NCBI GenBank assembly: GCA_937890005.1
Contig: CALBZA010000058.1
Location: 1-43,230, forward strand
Origin: an uncultured Verrucomicrobia subdivision 3 bacterium
Lineage (GTDB): Bacteria; Verrucomicrobiota; Verrucomicrobiia; Limisphaerales; DASXHY01
Length of the DNA stretch: 43,230 nt
Direction: 5' to 3'
This document shows, one piece after another, positions 14,147 to 22,271 of this stretch; the first letter of the stretch is position 1, and each line of letters begins with the position of its first letter. The position numbers and the translations under genes are program-made. A model generated the notes under the pieces. It did not search any database. It saw only the letters and a program-made list of their open reading frames with translations, and was not told the origin of the DNA.

Positions 14147-15304
14147 ATGAGCATCGCCACCCAACATGATTTTGTGAAGTCGCTCGCGATGGATAATCCA
14201 CAAGGCGGAAGTGACCTTCACCATATTTTCAATGCGCTTCCGGCTCTCGTGGCGCATGTGGATTCCAACCAGCGTTACTGCTTCAGCAACCAGGCGTATG
14301 AGAACTGGTTTGGTCTCAAGCCGAAGGAACTCAACGGCCGGACCATGCGGGACGTTTTGAGCGAGGAAACGTACCGATGTTTTCTTCCCCGAATCGAAGC
14401 AGCGCTGGAAGGGGTTCAACAACGTTTCGAGAGTTCGATCCGTCGGGCGGACGGTGCCTGGCGCGCCGTTCAGATCAATTACATCCCACGCACCGAGGGC
14501 GGCCGGCAGGACGGTTTTTATGTTCTGATGGTGGACATCACGGAACAGCAGCAGGCGCAGGAACAGGTGCTGAGGCTTAACGCGGAGCTGGAGCGGCGCG
14601 TTCAGGAGCGCACCGCCCAGTTGCAGGCGGCGAACAAGGAGTTGGAGGCATTCTGTTACTCCGTGTCGCATGACCTTCGAGCGCCATTGCGTGCGGTGCG
14701 CGGGTTTACCGAAGTGTTGACGGAACAATACGCGGCTCAACTCGACTCACGCGGACAGGATTTTCTCCGGCGCGTCAGCGATGCCAGTGCGCAGATGGAC
14801 CGGCTGGTGGACGATCTGTTGAAGCTGTCGCGGGTTTCACGAAGCGAACTGCGTTTCGATCCGGTTGATCTCGCTCCGATCGCGCAGGAGATCATCGCCG
14901 GCCTCCGAAAAGAAGAGCCTTCGCGTTCGGTGGAGGCGAAGATCGCTCCGGAGCTGAAGGCGCAGGCGGACGAGCGATTGATCCGGCTGGTGCTGGACAA
15001 TCTGTTGCGCAATGCGTGGAAGTTCACCGGAAAGAAGGCCCAGGCCAGCATCGAGGTGGGGCGAACCAGGGAAGGGACGTTTTTTGTGAAAGACAACGGA
15101 GCCGGGTTCGACATGGCCTATGCTTCGCGCCTGTTTGGTGTGTTTCAACGACTGCATTCCCCGAGCGAGTTTCCGGGATCGGGTGTCGGACTGGCGATCG
15201 TTCAGCGTGTCATCAACCGGCACGCGGGCCGGGTTTGGGCGGAGGGAAGTCTCAACGCGGGAGCGACCTTCTACTTTTCACTCCCCGCAGGACAGGGCGC
15301 ATGA
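14147..15304 (+). CDS. PAS-domain sensor histidine kinase
   Basis: A 385-residue soluble kinase with no membrane segment or signal peptide. A PAS domain spans residues 25-135 (FNALPALVAHVDSNQRYCFSNQAYENWFG, ending in DITEQQQAQ), followed by a short coiled coil (136-168). The HisKA box has H175 in YSVSHDLRAPLRA. The HATPase domain (about 275-380) has N285/N289 in LDNLLRNAWKF, DNGAGFDM and the G2 box GSGVGLAI. The HDLRAPLR form of the H-box is shared with phytochrome-type kinases. A single-domain regulator follows 37 bp downstream and a third signalling gene overlaps that one, so they form one signalling operon. The stimulus is unknown. Confidence 0.93.
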   Translation: MSIATQHDFVKSLAMDNPQGGSDLHHIFNALPALVAHVDSNQRYCFSNQAYENWFGLKPKELNGRTMRDVLSEETYRCFLPRIEAALEGVQQRFESSIRRADGAWRAVQINYIPRTEGGRQDGFYVLMVDITEQQQAQEQVLRLNAELERRVQERTAQLQAANKELEAFCYSVSHDLRAPLRAVRGFTEVLTEQYAAQLDSRGQDFLRRVSDASAQMDRLVDDLLKLSRVSRSELRFDPVDLAPIAQEIIAGLRKEEPSRSVEAKIAPELKAQADERLIRLVLDNLLRNAWKFTGKKAQASIEVGRTREGTFFVKDNGAGFDMAYASRLFGVFQRLHSPSEFPGSGVGLAIVQRVINRHAGRVWAEGSLNAGATFYFSLPAGQGA

Positions 15305-15341
15305 TTGTGCCTGAAGCTTGCACCCCCGCCGCCAGGATTTA

Positions 15342-15809
15342 ATGTCGGAGAAACAGAATCCACTCATGAGCAGGAAGACCATCCTTCTGGTAGAAGACAA
15401 CGCAAACGACGAGTTTCTTACGCTCAGGGCATTGAAGAAGCACAACGTCGCCAACGACGTGGTGGTCGCCCGTGACGGCGCCGAGGCGCTCGATTACGTT
15501 TTCGGAACAGGGAGCTACGAAGGACGGAATGTTGCCGAGCTTCCGATTGTCATGCTGCTCGATCTCAAGCTGCCGAAAATCGACGGGCTTGAAGTTCTGC
15601 GACGGGTTCGCGCGGACGATCGGACAAAGCTGATGCCGATCGTGGTTCTTACTTCATCGAACGAAGACAAGGATGTCATCAATAGCTACCGCCTTGGAAC
15701 AAACAGTTACGTTCAGAAACCGGTCGATTTCTCCGCGTTCGTCGATGCCGTGGGCCAGCTGGGACTTTATTGGTTCATGTTGAATCAGCCAATTCCCACC
15801 ACGACATGA
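15342..15809 (+). CDS. Single-domain response regulator, Rcp1-like
   Basis: A 155-residue receiver domain without an output domain. It has the acidic pair at E18/D19 (LLVEDNANDE), phospho-acceptor D74 (MLLDLKLPKIDG), T104/S105 (VVLTSSNEDKDV) and K126 (SYVQKPVDF). The DNANDExLTLRAL helix and the extended YVFGTGSYEGRN loop are typical of Rcp1-like regulators that partner HDLRAPLR-type kinases. I take the ATG at 15342, with AGGA five bases upstream; an ATG at 15366 is possible. The last four bases overlap the start of the next kinase (ATGA). Lacking an output domain, it probably relays phosphate or acts by protein binding. Confidence 0.92.
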   Translation: MSEKQNPLMSRKTILLVEDNANDEFLTLRALKKHNVANDVVVARDGAEALDYVFGTGSYEGRNVAELPIVMLLDLKLPKIDGLEVLRRVRADDRTKLMPIVVLTSSNEDKDVINSYRLGTNSYVQKPVDFSAFVDAVGQLGLYWFMLNQPIPTTT

Positions 15810-17347
15810 ACGCCGCCAATCGTCTCATCAAGGTTCTTCTCGTCGAGGACTCCGAAAACGATGCCGCCCTGCTTTCGCTGGCGCTGGAACGCGCCGGGTT
15901 TCGTGTCGAAGCGACACGGGTGGAAACCGCCGACGCCCTGAACGCGGCATTGGATCGCCAGGACTGGGATGTTGTCGTTGCGGATTATGTCATGCCGGGA
16001 TTCGACGGCCTGAGCGCACTGGCGCTGGTGAAGTCCCGTGGACTGGATCTCCCGTTCATCATTGTTTCCGGCCACATCACCGATGACACCGCCGTCGCCG
16101 CGATGAAGGCCGGGGCGCACGATTACGTGATGAAGGACAACCTCACGCGGCTGGCGCCGGCCGTGGAGCGTGAGTTGCGCGAGGCCGAAGTGAGGCGGGC
16201 TCGCAGGCAGGCGGAGAAAAAGCTTTGGGAAGAGCATACGTTTCGTCATGCAATTGAAACGTCGATTCCATCCGGCATCGCCGTCGTGAACCTGGAAGGC
16301 CGGCAGACATACGTGAACCCGGCCTTTTGCGAGATGGTTGGTTGGAATGAATCGGAATTGATCGGAGCCAAACCGCCGTTTGCCTACTGGCCGGAAGAGG
16401 AACTGGATGCAATCACCGAGTTTCTGACGGGTGCAATCGATGGCCAGGCTCCGTCAGACGGATTTGAACTGCGCTATGCGCGGAAGAACGGTGAGCGGTT
16501 CGATGTCTTGATCCTGGTAACACCGTTGCGGGACAGTTTCGGAAACGTGAGCGGCTGGCTCAGTTCCATCACGGACATCACGCGTCTGAAACAGGCTGAA
16601 GCGGAACTGCGGCGGTCTCATGAAGAGCTGGAGAATCGCGTGCGTGAGCGAACTGCGGCGTTGAGCAAGGCCAACGCGCAGTTGCAGGCTGCAATGGCGG
16701 AGCGCCGTCGGCTTGAACATGAACTGCTGGAGATCACCGAAAAGGAACGGCGTCGGATCGGGCTCGATCTGCATGACGATCTTGGACAGAAGCTTTCCGG
16801 AATCGCGCTGATGGTCAAAGGGCTTCAACTCAAGCTTGCGAAGGAACGTTCTCCCGACGCGAAGGAAGTTGGAAAAATCCACAAGCTCATCCAGGAGGCG
16901 ATGGATCACGCGAGTGATGTGGCGCACGATCTGGCGACTTTGGATTTCCGGGACAAAGCGTTGCCCGAAGCACTGCGGGAACTTTCGCAGCACGCCAAGA
17001 AATCATTTCGGATTGCCTGCCGGTTTCAGTCGGACGACGACGTGCCAGCGCTTGAGAGCAACGTGGTGCGACAGCTTTACAAGATCACGCAGGAGGCGCT
17101 GACCAATGCGATCAAGCATGGAAAGGCCAAACGGGTGGGGATTGCGCTGGCGGCCGACACCAATCGACTGGAACTCACGATTCGCAACAGCGGCGTGCCG
17201 TTTCCGTCAGTCGTCAGCCGCAATGCCGGAATGGGGCTTCGAATCATGAATTACCGTGCGAACCTGATCGAAGCCTCGATCGAGATCAAACCGGGGAAAC
17301 CGGACGGTACCGTGGTGACGTGCAAGGTTCCGATAGCGCGGAAGTGA
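15806..17347 (+). CDS. REC-PAS hybrid sensor histidine kinase with HisKA_3 (NarL-system type)
   Basis: A 513-residue soluble protein. An N-terminal receiver (1-120) has E14/D15, phospho-acceptor D60 (VVVADYVMPGFDG), and K110 in YVMKDNLTRL. A PAS domain follows (about 148-262, IETSIPSGIAVVNLEGRQTYVNPAF), then a coiled coil (262-310). The HisKA_3 dimerisation box has H323 (ERRRIGLDLHDDLGQKLSG), and the HATPase domain has ITQEALTNAIKHGKA and NAGMGLRIM. HisKA_3 kinases usually pair with NarL-type regulators, but none is adjacent. The receiver at the front suggests it takes phosphate from, or is controlled by, the upstream kinase. The start overlaps the regulator's stop, so the two are translationally coupled. 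Confidence 0.93.
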   Translation: MNAANRLIKVLLVEDSENDAALLSLALERAGFRVEATRVETADALNAALDRQDWDVVVADYVMPGFDGLSALALVKSRGLDLPFIIVSGHITDDTAVAAMKAGAHDYVMKDNLTRLAPAVERELREAEVRRARRQAEKKLWEEHTFRHAIETSIPSGIAVVNLEGRQTYVNPAFCEMVGWNESELIGAKPPFAYWPEEELDAITEFLTGAIDGQAPSDGFELRYARKNGERFDVLILVTPLRDSFGNVSGWLSSITDITRLKQAEAELRRSHEELENRVRERTAALSKANAQLQAAMAERRRLEHELLEITEKERRRIGLDLHDDLGQKLSGIALMVKGLQLKLAKERSPDAKEVGKIHKLIQEAMDHASDVAHDLATLDFRDKALPEALRELSQHAKKSFRIACRFQSDDDVPALESNVVRQLYKITQEALTNAIKHGKAKRVGIALAADTNRLELTIRNSGVPFPSVVSRNAGMGLRIMNYRANLIEASIEIKPGKPDGTVVTCKVPIARK

Positions 17348-17421
17348 TCGCGCGATGCCGGACTGGAACGAGCCCGGCGCTGCGGGTTGAAAGAGCATTC
17401 GCCAGAAGAGAGTCATTGCGG

Positions 17422-17733
17422 TTATTTCCTTCTCAGAAAAAACGCCCCGGCCAGAAACCCGGCCGCGAACACAAGTGCGAGCGATTTGTAAGGGTTGGCG
17501 CGCACGAGACGATCGGTGGCACGAGCGCCTGTGACGGCGTGTGATTTCAGCGCGGCACAATTCTGCTTCAATCGATTGAGCCGTCCCACCACTTCGTTCC
17601 TCGTTTCTTCGGAAACGTTGGCGCCCACTGCCCGTGCGTAATCATCGGCGCCCTGCACCACGCGCGACAAGTCATCGACGAGCTTTTCGAGCGACGCATC
17701 TTTAGAGATCAGATCTTTGAAATAGACTTCCAT
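17422..17733 (-). CDS. Small YqjD/ElaB-like membrane-anchored protein (DUF883 type)
   Basis: A 103-residue protein with a long charged helix (residues 15-65, EKLVDDLSRVVQGADDYARA) and one C-terminal membrane segment (about 84-100, SLALVFAAGFLAGAFFLRRK). This layout matches the DUF883/ElaB/YqjD family, whose E. coli members anchor to the inner membrane and bind ribosomes in stationary phase. The tail motif GxxxG plus a short basic end is typical. I start at the ATG at 17733; a GTG six codons earlier is less likely. It follows the response regulator on the same strand after a gap of about 108 bp. Confidence 0.75.
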   Translation of the reverse strand: MEVYFKDLISKDASLEKLVDDLSRVVQGADDYARAVGANVSEETRNEVVGRLNRLKQNCAALKSHAVTGARATDRLVRANPYKSLALVFAAGFLAGAFFLRRK

Positions 17734-17841
17734 ACCGACTTGATGCTGCACGCCCGGAAGCGTGTCAACGGCAGGATGAGTGAACGCGGAAAGAAATCCA
17801 TGGGGTGATTACCGACGCGACGGCGGACGGCGAACTGACTC

Positions 17842-18279
17842 TCAGCCTGGAATCTCGTTGATGTGTGTCCAGTAGGAATGGATGGTGCGGGCGACTTCCA
17901 CCAACGCATCAAAGCCAACCGGTTTCACCAGATAAGAATTTGCCCCCAGATCGTACGCGCGTTTGATGTCCGTTTCATGATTGGAGGATGTGAGGATGAT
18001 CACGGGTGTCGATTTGACGGCGACTTCGTTGCGAATCCATGTGAGAACGTCAAAGCCGCTGAGTCGCGGCATTTTCAAATCGAGAAGAATCAGCTGTGGA
18101 ACCGGATTCTGGTTGCGATCCGAAAAAGCGCCCGTGCCGCGAAGATAGGCAATCGCCTGGTCGCCGTCGTTCACGGACCGAAGGTCGAATCCAACGCCGG
18201 CCTTCTGACAGGCATGCTGAAAGAGCAGGGCGTCGTTGGGATCATCTTCCACGTGAAGAATATTGACCTTCGATGGCAT
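17842..18279 (-). CDS. Single-domain response regulator, Rcp1-like
   Basis: A 145-residue receiver-only protein. It has E11/D12 (LHVEDDPNDALLF), phospho-acceptor D67 (LILLDLKMPRLSGFDV), T97/S98 (IILTSSNHETD) and K119 (SYLVKPVGFDAL). It lies 46 bp downstream of the CHASE kinase on the same strand and is presumably its partner. It belongs to the same type as the regulator at 15342-15809, including the GTGAFSDRN loop before the phospho-site, so the two signalling sets may share an origin. There is no DNA-binding or enzymatic domain. Confidence 0.93.
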   Translation of the reverse strand: MPSKVNILHVEDDPNDALLFQHACQKAGVGFDLRSVNDGDQAIAYLRGTGAFSDRNQNPVPQLILLDLKMPRLSGFDVLTWIRNEVAVKSTPVIILTSSNHETDIKRAYDLGANSYLVKPVGFDALVEVARTIHSYWTHINEIPG

Positions 18280-18325
18280 AGGTGAACTGAGAAGACCGTA
18301 CGTCAGCAGTAATCATTTGGAAACC

Positions 18326-20965
18326 TCAATCTCCCGAAGGCTCCTCGGATGCTTTCGAAGAATGCAGCGCGCTGGCCGTGTCGGCGACGGGGAACTCGAC
18401 CCAGAATCGGCTGCCCTGGCCGGGCGTCGATTCCACTCCGGCGCGTCCGCCCAGACGTTCGGCGCCTTTCGCGACGATGGCGAGCCCGATGCCCGTTCCC
18501 GGAAAATCTCCACTTCCGTGAAGTCGTTCAAACAGCCGGAAGATTCGATTGTGATATTCGGGCCGGATTCCAATTCCGTTGTCTTCAATCCAGAGCCGGA
18601 CTGAATTATTGCGATGCGCCCAGATGTGAATCCGCGCCTGCCGGTCCGGCGGAACAAACTTCAGCGCGTTATCGACGAGGTTGATGATGATTTCGCTCAC
18701 GATGGCGGGCGCGGCCTTCACTTCCGGCAACGGCCTGGAAACCTCAACCTGCGCGCCGCGGGTTTTCAGTTGAGGACTGAACTGTTCCAGCACCGCATCC
18801 ACATGACGTTCGAGGTTCACGTTGGTCAGCTTGATTTGCGAATGCGAGAGATGGCCGTATGCAAGAAGGTCATGAACGAGTTCATCCATGAAATGCGCGG
18901 AATTGGAAATGCGGCCGGCGTAGTCCCTGGCCCGTTCGTCCAGATGAACGGCGTAATCTTCGAGCAGGATTTTGGTGAAGCTCGCCATGGAACGTAGTGG
19001 AGCGCGGAGATCGTGCGCGACATGATACAGCAGATCTTCCAATGACCCGAGACTTCGACTCAGGTCCGCTGTTCGTTCCACAACGCGCTGTTCCAGTTCA
19101 GCTGTGTAGCCGCGCAGGCGTTCTTCGGCTTCGCGCAGTTCGCCTTCCGCGCGCTTGCGTTCGCTGATGTCCACGCCCATTCCCATCACGCACACTCTTC
19201 CTTCGGTCATGATTCGTCGTCCGTAAAAAAGATGTGGAATCGAGCGTCCCGTCTTGGTGATCAGGTCGGCTTCCACAGTGGCATGGCCGTGTTCGATCAC
19301 ACGCCCAATCGCGTTCGAAATCCTTTCACGATCTTGCGGGTGAACGAAATCGGTGGGATGCCGGCCGGAGATTTCCTCGGCCGAGAAACCGCTGACGTCC
19401 TGGAGATTTTCATTCCATCTCAACCAACGACCGTCCTGGTCGAAGAGGTAGAAAATTCCCGGAAGGCTGTTGATGATTTTCTCCGAAAGTTCCTTTTCAT
19501 GCCGCAATCGCGCCTCGGCTTCGAGTCGTTCGGTGACATCCCGTGCGACCTTCAAAAATCCGATCGGTTTGTCCGAGCTGTCTTTCATCAACCGCACGAT
19601 TCCGCTCATGTAAACCCGCGAGCCATCCTTACGCATGTGCCAACGATCGTCCTCGGCCATGCCGGTCGAGCGGGCTTGCTCCAGCTCCTGCTGGTGTGCG
19701 CCGACGGCCTTGTCTTCAGGGGTGAAAATGATGCCGCCATTCTGTCCGAGAACCTCGGCTTCAGTGAAGCGGAATGTCCGTTCTGCACCGGTGTTCCAGC
19801 TGACGATCTGGCCTTGGAGATTCATGGCCAGGATGGCGTAATCACGCGCGCTTTCGAGGATCAGCCGGAGCCGGGCTTCACTGTCTCGGAGTGCGGCCTC
19901 GGAGGATTGAAGCTGCACCGCGTATGCCTCGGCCTGTTTGCGAGCGCGGCTCTCGGCGCGCGTGATGAACCAGAGAACGAAACTGATGCCAATGCCAGTG
20001 ACAATCACCAACGGCGCGATCCACCAGCCGGACATCCGTTGCGGTGACGTCTTCATGGAGAGGGTCCATGTCCGTCCTGCCAGAGAGAGTGGGACCTGTA
20101 TGGAATGCGAGCTTTCAAACCAGGACGGCTTTTCGTTTCGTACAGGTGTTGAGCGGAACATTTCCGACGCCGCATCCAATGTCGTCCCGTCGTAGATTCG
20201 AAAATCCACATGCTTCAAAAACTCAGGCCCCAGCACCGTTTCGATCAGGTCGCCGAACCGGAAGGGGCTGTACACAAACCCATGCAGGTTTTCGCCCCGT
20301 GCGGACAATTCATCGGGAGTGTCGCCTCCGCGGTAAACGGGTGTGTAGATCAAAAAACCAGGTTGCTTGGGCCCTTGGATTTCCTGCACCAGCGTCACTC
20401 TCGCTGTCGCGGAGCTACGGCCGGTGTCGCGGGCGTGGATCATTGCGTTTCGACGCAGAGGATCGCTGAACATGTCGTATCCCAGGGCGACCGCGTTTCG
20501 GAAATTACGCGGTTCGAGAAAAAGAATCGCGTGGTATTCCTCCCGATCCGGAGATTTGGGCCAGACGTGAAAATTGGTGACGCCCTGCTGAACCATCGAC
20601 GATTCGAGTTCGGCGATCTGATCGGCTTTGATTCGAAGGGAGAAACCGACTCCTTGCGCTCCGGGATAGTTCTCCGGCATTCGAAGGCGTTTTACGTAGG
20701 CCGCGAAACTTCCCGCAGTGACGTTCGTTTCCGCGGCAAAATATCCTGCCAGGCCGCGAAGCACCGCGATGTAGGTTTGAACGGACCGATCGATGTCGGC
20801 TGTGGCGTGTTGGGCGGTACGATCGAACTCGGCACGATTGCGCAACGTCACAGTCCGGGTGGCGAAATAGCCGGCAAAAAAAGTAAGTGCGAGTCCGGCG
20901 ATAAGAACCGTCGGCGGCAGCCATCCCCGCGATCTGGCCACTGTGCTCGTGAGTGTCGAATTCAC
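18326..20965 (-). CDS. Membrane sensor histidine kinase: CHASE-PAS-PAS-HisKA-HATPase
   Basis: An 879-residue membrane kinase. Membrane segment 1 is near residues 16-38 (PPTVLIAGLALTFFAGYFAT). A periplasmic CHASE domain (about 70-270) has the family stretch MPENYPGAQGVGFSLRI and later GFLIYTPVYRGG. Segment 2 is near 315-336. Two PAS domains follow (about 360-480 and 490-610), each ending in DVTER/DISER-type links. H651 lies in HVAHDLRAPLRS, with HATPase motifs INLVDNALKF, EDNGIGI and GTGIGLAI. CHASE domains bind small extracellular ligands; the ligand here is unknown. The start is a GTG at 20965 with no clear ribosome site. The kinase core resembles that of the gene at 14147-15304. Confidence 0.93.
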   Translation of the reverse strand: MNSTLTSTVARSRGWLPPTVLIAGLALTFFAGYFATRTVTLRNRAEFDRTAQHATADIDRSVQTYIAVLRGLAGYFAAETNVTAGSFAAYVKRLRMPENYPGAQGVGFSLRIKADQIAELESSMVQQGVTNFHVWPKSPDREEYHAILFLEPRNFRNAVALGYDMFSDPLRRNAMIHARDTGRSSATARVTLVQEIQGPKQPGFLIYTPVYRGGDTPDELSARGENLHGFVYSPFRFGDLIETVLGPEFLKHVDFRIYDGTTLDAASEMFRSTPVRNEKPSWFESSHSIQVPLSLAGRTWTLSMKTSPQRMSGWWIAPLVIVTGIGISFVLWFITRAESRARKQAEAYAVQLQSSEAALRDSEARLRLILESARDYAILAMNLQGQIVSWNTGAERTFRFTEAEVLGQNGGIIFTPEDKAVGAHQQELEQARSTGMAEDDRWHMRKDGSRVYMSGIVRLMKDSSDKPIGFLKVARDVTERLEAEARLRHEKELSEKIINSLPGIFYLFDQDGRWLRWNENLQDVSGFSAEEISGRHPTDFVHPQDRERISNAIGRVIEHGHATVEADLITKTGRSIPHLFYGRRIMTEGRVCVMGMGVDISERKRAEGELREAEERLRGYTAELEQRVVERTADLSRSLGSLEDLLYHVAHDLRAPLRSMASFTKILLEDYAVHLDERARDYAGRISNSAHFMDELVHDLLAYGHLSHSQIKLTNVNLERHVDAVLEQFSPQLKTRGAQVEVSRPLPEVKAAPAIVSEIIINLVDNALKFVPPDRQARIHIWAHRNNSVRLWIEDNGIGIRPEYHNRIFRLFERLHGSGDFPGTGIGLAIVAKGAERLGGRAGVESTPGQGSRFWVEFPVADTASALHSSKASEEPSGD

Positions 20966-21106
20966 ACAAAGTCAGGCGGCTGGGCACGCGCCTAAGCGGC
21001 ATGCAAGGACGGCATGAATTTCACTTTGGCCCGGAGCCTGAGCGAACCTAAGACGCCCCGACCACGACTGAACATCAGGTGATTCCCCACTCATGTTGAA
21101 ATACAA

Positions 21107-21134
21107 AGAGCGCAGACTTGAAAGTCTGCGCTCT
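21107..21134 (-). terminator. Hairpin downstream of the PRC-barrel gene, probable terminator
   Basis: AGAGCGCAGACT and AGTCTGCGCTCT form a perfect 12-bp stem with a TGAA loop. Read on the minus strand it lies 28 bases after the stop at 21162 and is followed by the T-rich CTTTGTATTT, fitting an intrinsic terminator. On the plus strand no T run follows. It could also be a dispersed palindrome that has taken on this role. Confidence 0.6.
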
Positions 21135-21161
21135 GTTCAGACGAAAGGAATCGTTCCGGTG

Positions 21162-22112
21162 TTACGGATTGGATCCGCTTCCTCCGCCAGTGCTGCTGGA
21201 GCTGCTGTCAGGCAGGGATGATCCGGAACTCGAACCGCTTTGTGAACCGAAGGGCGATTCGGCGCCGCCGGTCGATGATCCACTGCCTGAAACGCCGTAG
21301 TGTGAGTTCACGCGCTGGCTCCAGCCGGACTGGCTGATTTCAGACCAGCTGCCGCTGGAGAGTGATGGCGCAGACTGCAATTTGCTGCTGTCCACGTTCA
21401 GCGTGAAGCTCTGGCTGCTGCTGCCAGGGCTTGAGCTGCTGGACGACATTCCCGATCCAGAGGTGGAAGCCTGAAGCAAAGACCACGGAACCGGAATGAG
21501 TTTCCCGCTCGTGCTGCTGCCCGAACCGTAGGTGGACGAGGATTGTGATCCCGTTCCGCCCTGGCTGTAGGAAGTTCCGGAATTCCGGCTTTGATCGGTG
21601 GTTCCGCTGTTCTGCGTGTGCGCGCCGGAGGTGCCGTCTGAAGTCGATGTGCCCGTACTGGAGCCGGACGGCGACGTCGAAGAACCACGGCTGCTCATCG
21701 AAATGACGGCGAAGTCAATTTTGCCGGAAGTGGGATTCAGAATGATGTCTTCAATCCGGCCGATGGTGCTGCCCGAACTGTCTTTGACCTGTGCATTCAT
21801 CAGGTTGCTGCCGCGAACGGCCTGTTGGGAACTGCGCCCGGTGGCGCTGAGCTGGCTGCTGCTCCACGAGCTGCTGGTGTCCGTGGAGTCGGGCGATACG
21901 TCTGAGCCGCTCTGCGACGAGCCGCTCTGCGAACCCGATATGCGGGAGCTGGAATCGTAGGACGATCCTGAGGAGTCTGAGCCCGACAAGCCGGACCCGG
22001 ACGAGCTGGAGCTGGAGGAACCGGATGAACCGGAGTTGGCGGCCAGTGCGCTTGCGGCGAGAGCCGCGGATGCCGCACAAGCCAAACTGTATGTAACGAA
22101 TGATTTCTTCAT
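21162..22112 (-). CDS. Exported PRC-barrel protein expanded with Ser/Gly-rich inserts
   Basis: A 316-residue protein starting at the ATG at 22112 (MKKSFVTYSL, AGGA upstream), with a signal peptide to about residue 24 (SALA-AN). After a Ser/Gly-rich stretch (26-100) comes a PRC-barrel start (102-139: QVKDSSGSTIGRIEDIILNP, GKIDFAVISM). A Ser/Thr/Gly insert follows (141-202), then GKLIPVPWSLLQ, a shorter Ser insert (216-233), and FTLNVDSSKLQSAPS. It ends with a WSEISQSGWSQRVNSHYG-type tail seen in exported PRC proteins. So one PRC barrel appears split by low-complexity loops. PRC barrels often appear in stress or surface proteins; the function here is unknown. It lies 159 bp after rluD, with a terminator-like hairpin behind it. 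Confidence 0.8.
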   Translation of the reverse strand: MKKSFVTYSLACAASAALAASALAANSGSSGSSSSSSSGSGLSGSDSSGSSYDSSSRISGSQSGSSQSGSDVSPDSTDTSSSWSSSQLSATGRSSQQAVRGSNLMNAQVKDSSGSTIGRIEDIILNPTSGKIDFAVISMSSRGSSTSPSGSSTGTSTSDGTSGAHTQNSGTTDQSRNSGTSYSQGGTGSQSSSTYGSGSSTSGKLIPVPWSLLQASTSGSGMSSSSSSPGSSSQSFTLNVDSSKLQSAPSLSSGSWSEISQSGWSQRVNSHYGVSGSGSSTGGAESPFGSQSGSSSGSSLPDSSSSSTGGGSGSNP

Positions 22113-22271
22113 AGCCTGTCTTTCTATCCTTTTTGTTGTTTGACGAATCGACACGGCTGAGAGCCGTAAGGGAAACGTTTCGGGAGAAGTTCGTCCTCGC
22201 GGTGCAACGGACAAATGGGGAAGAAACCTAGTTTGGGGCGTTACAACACGGAACCCGGAGCGTGGCCGGAA

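Noticed and set aside
19232..20995. Long plus-strand open frames opposite the CHASE kinase
   Set aside because: The minus-strand kinase has complete domains; the plus frames have no recognisable motifs or ribosome sites.
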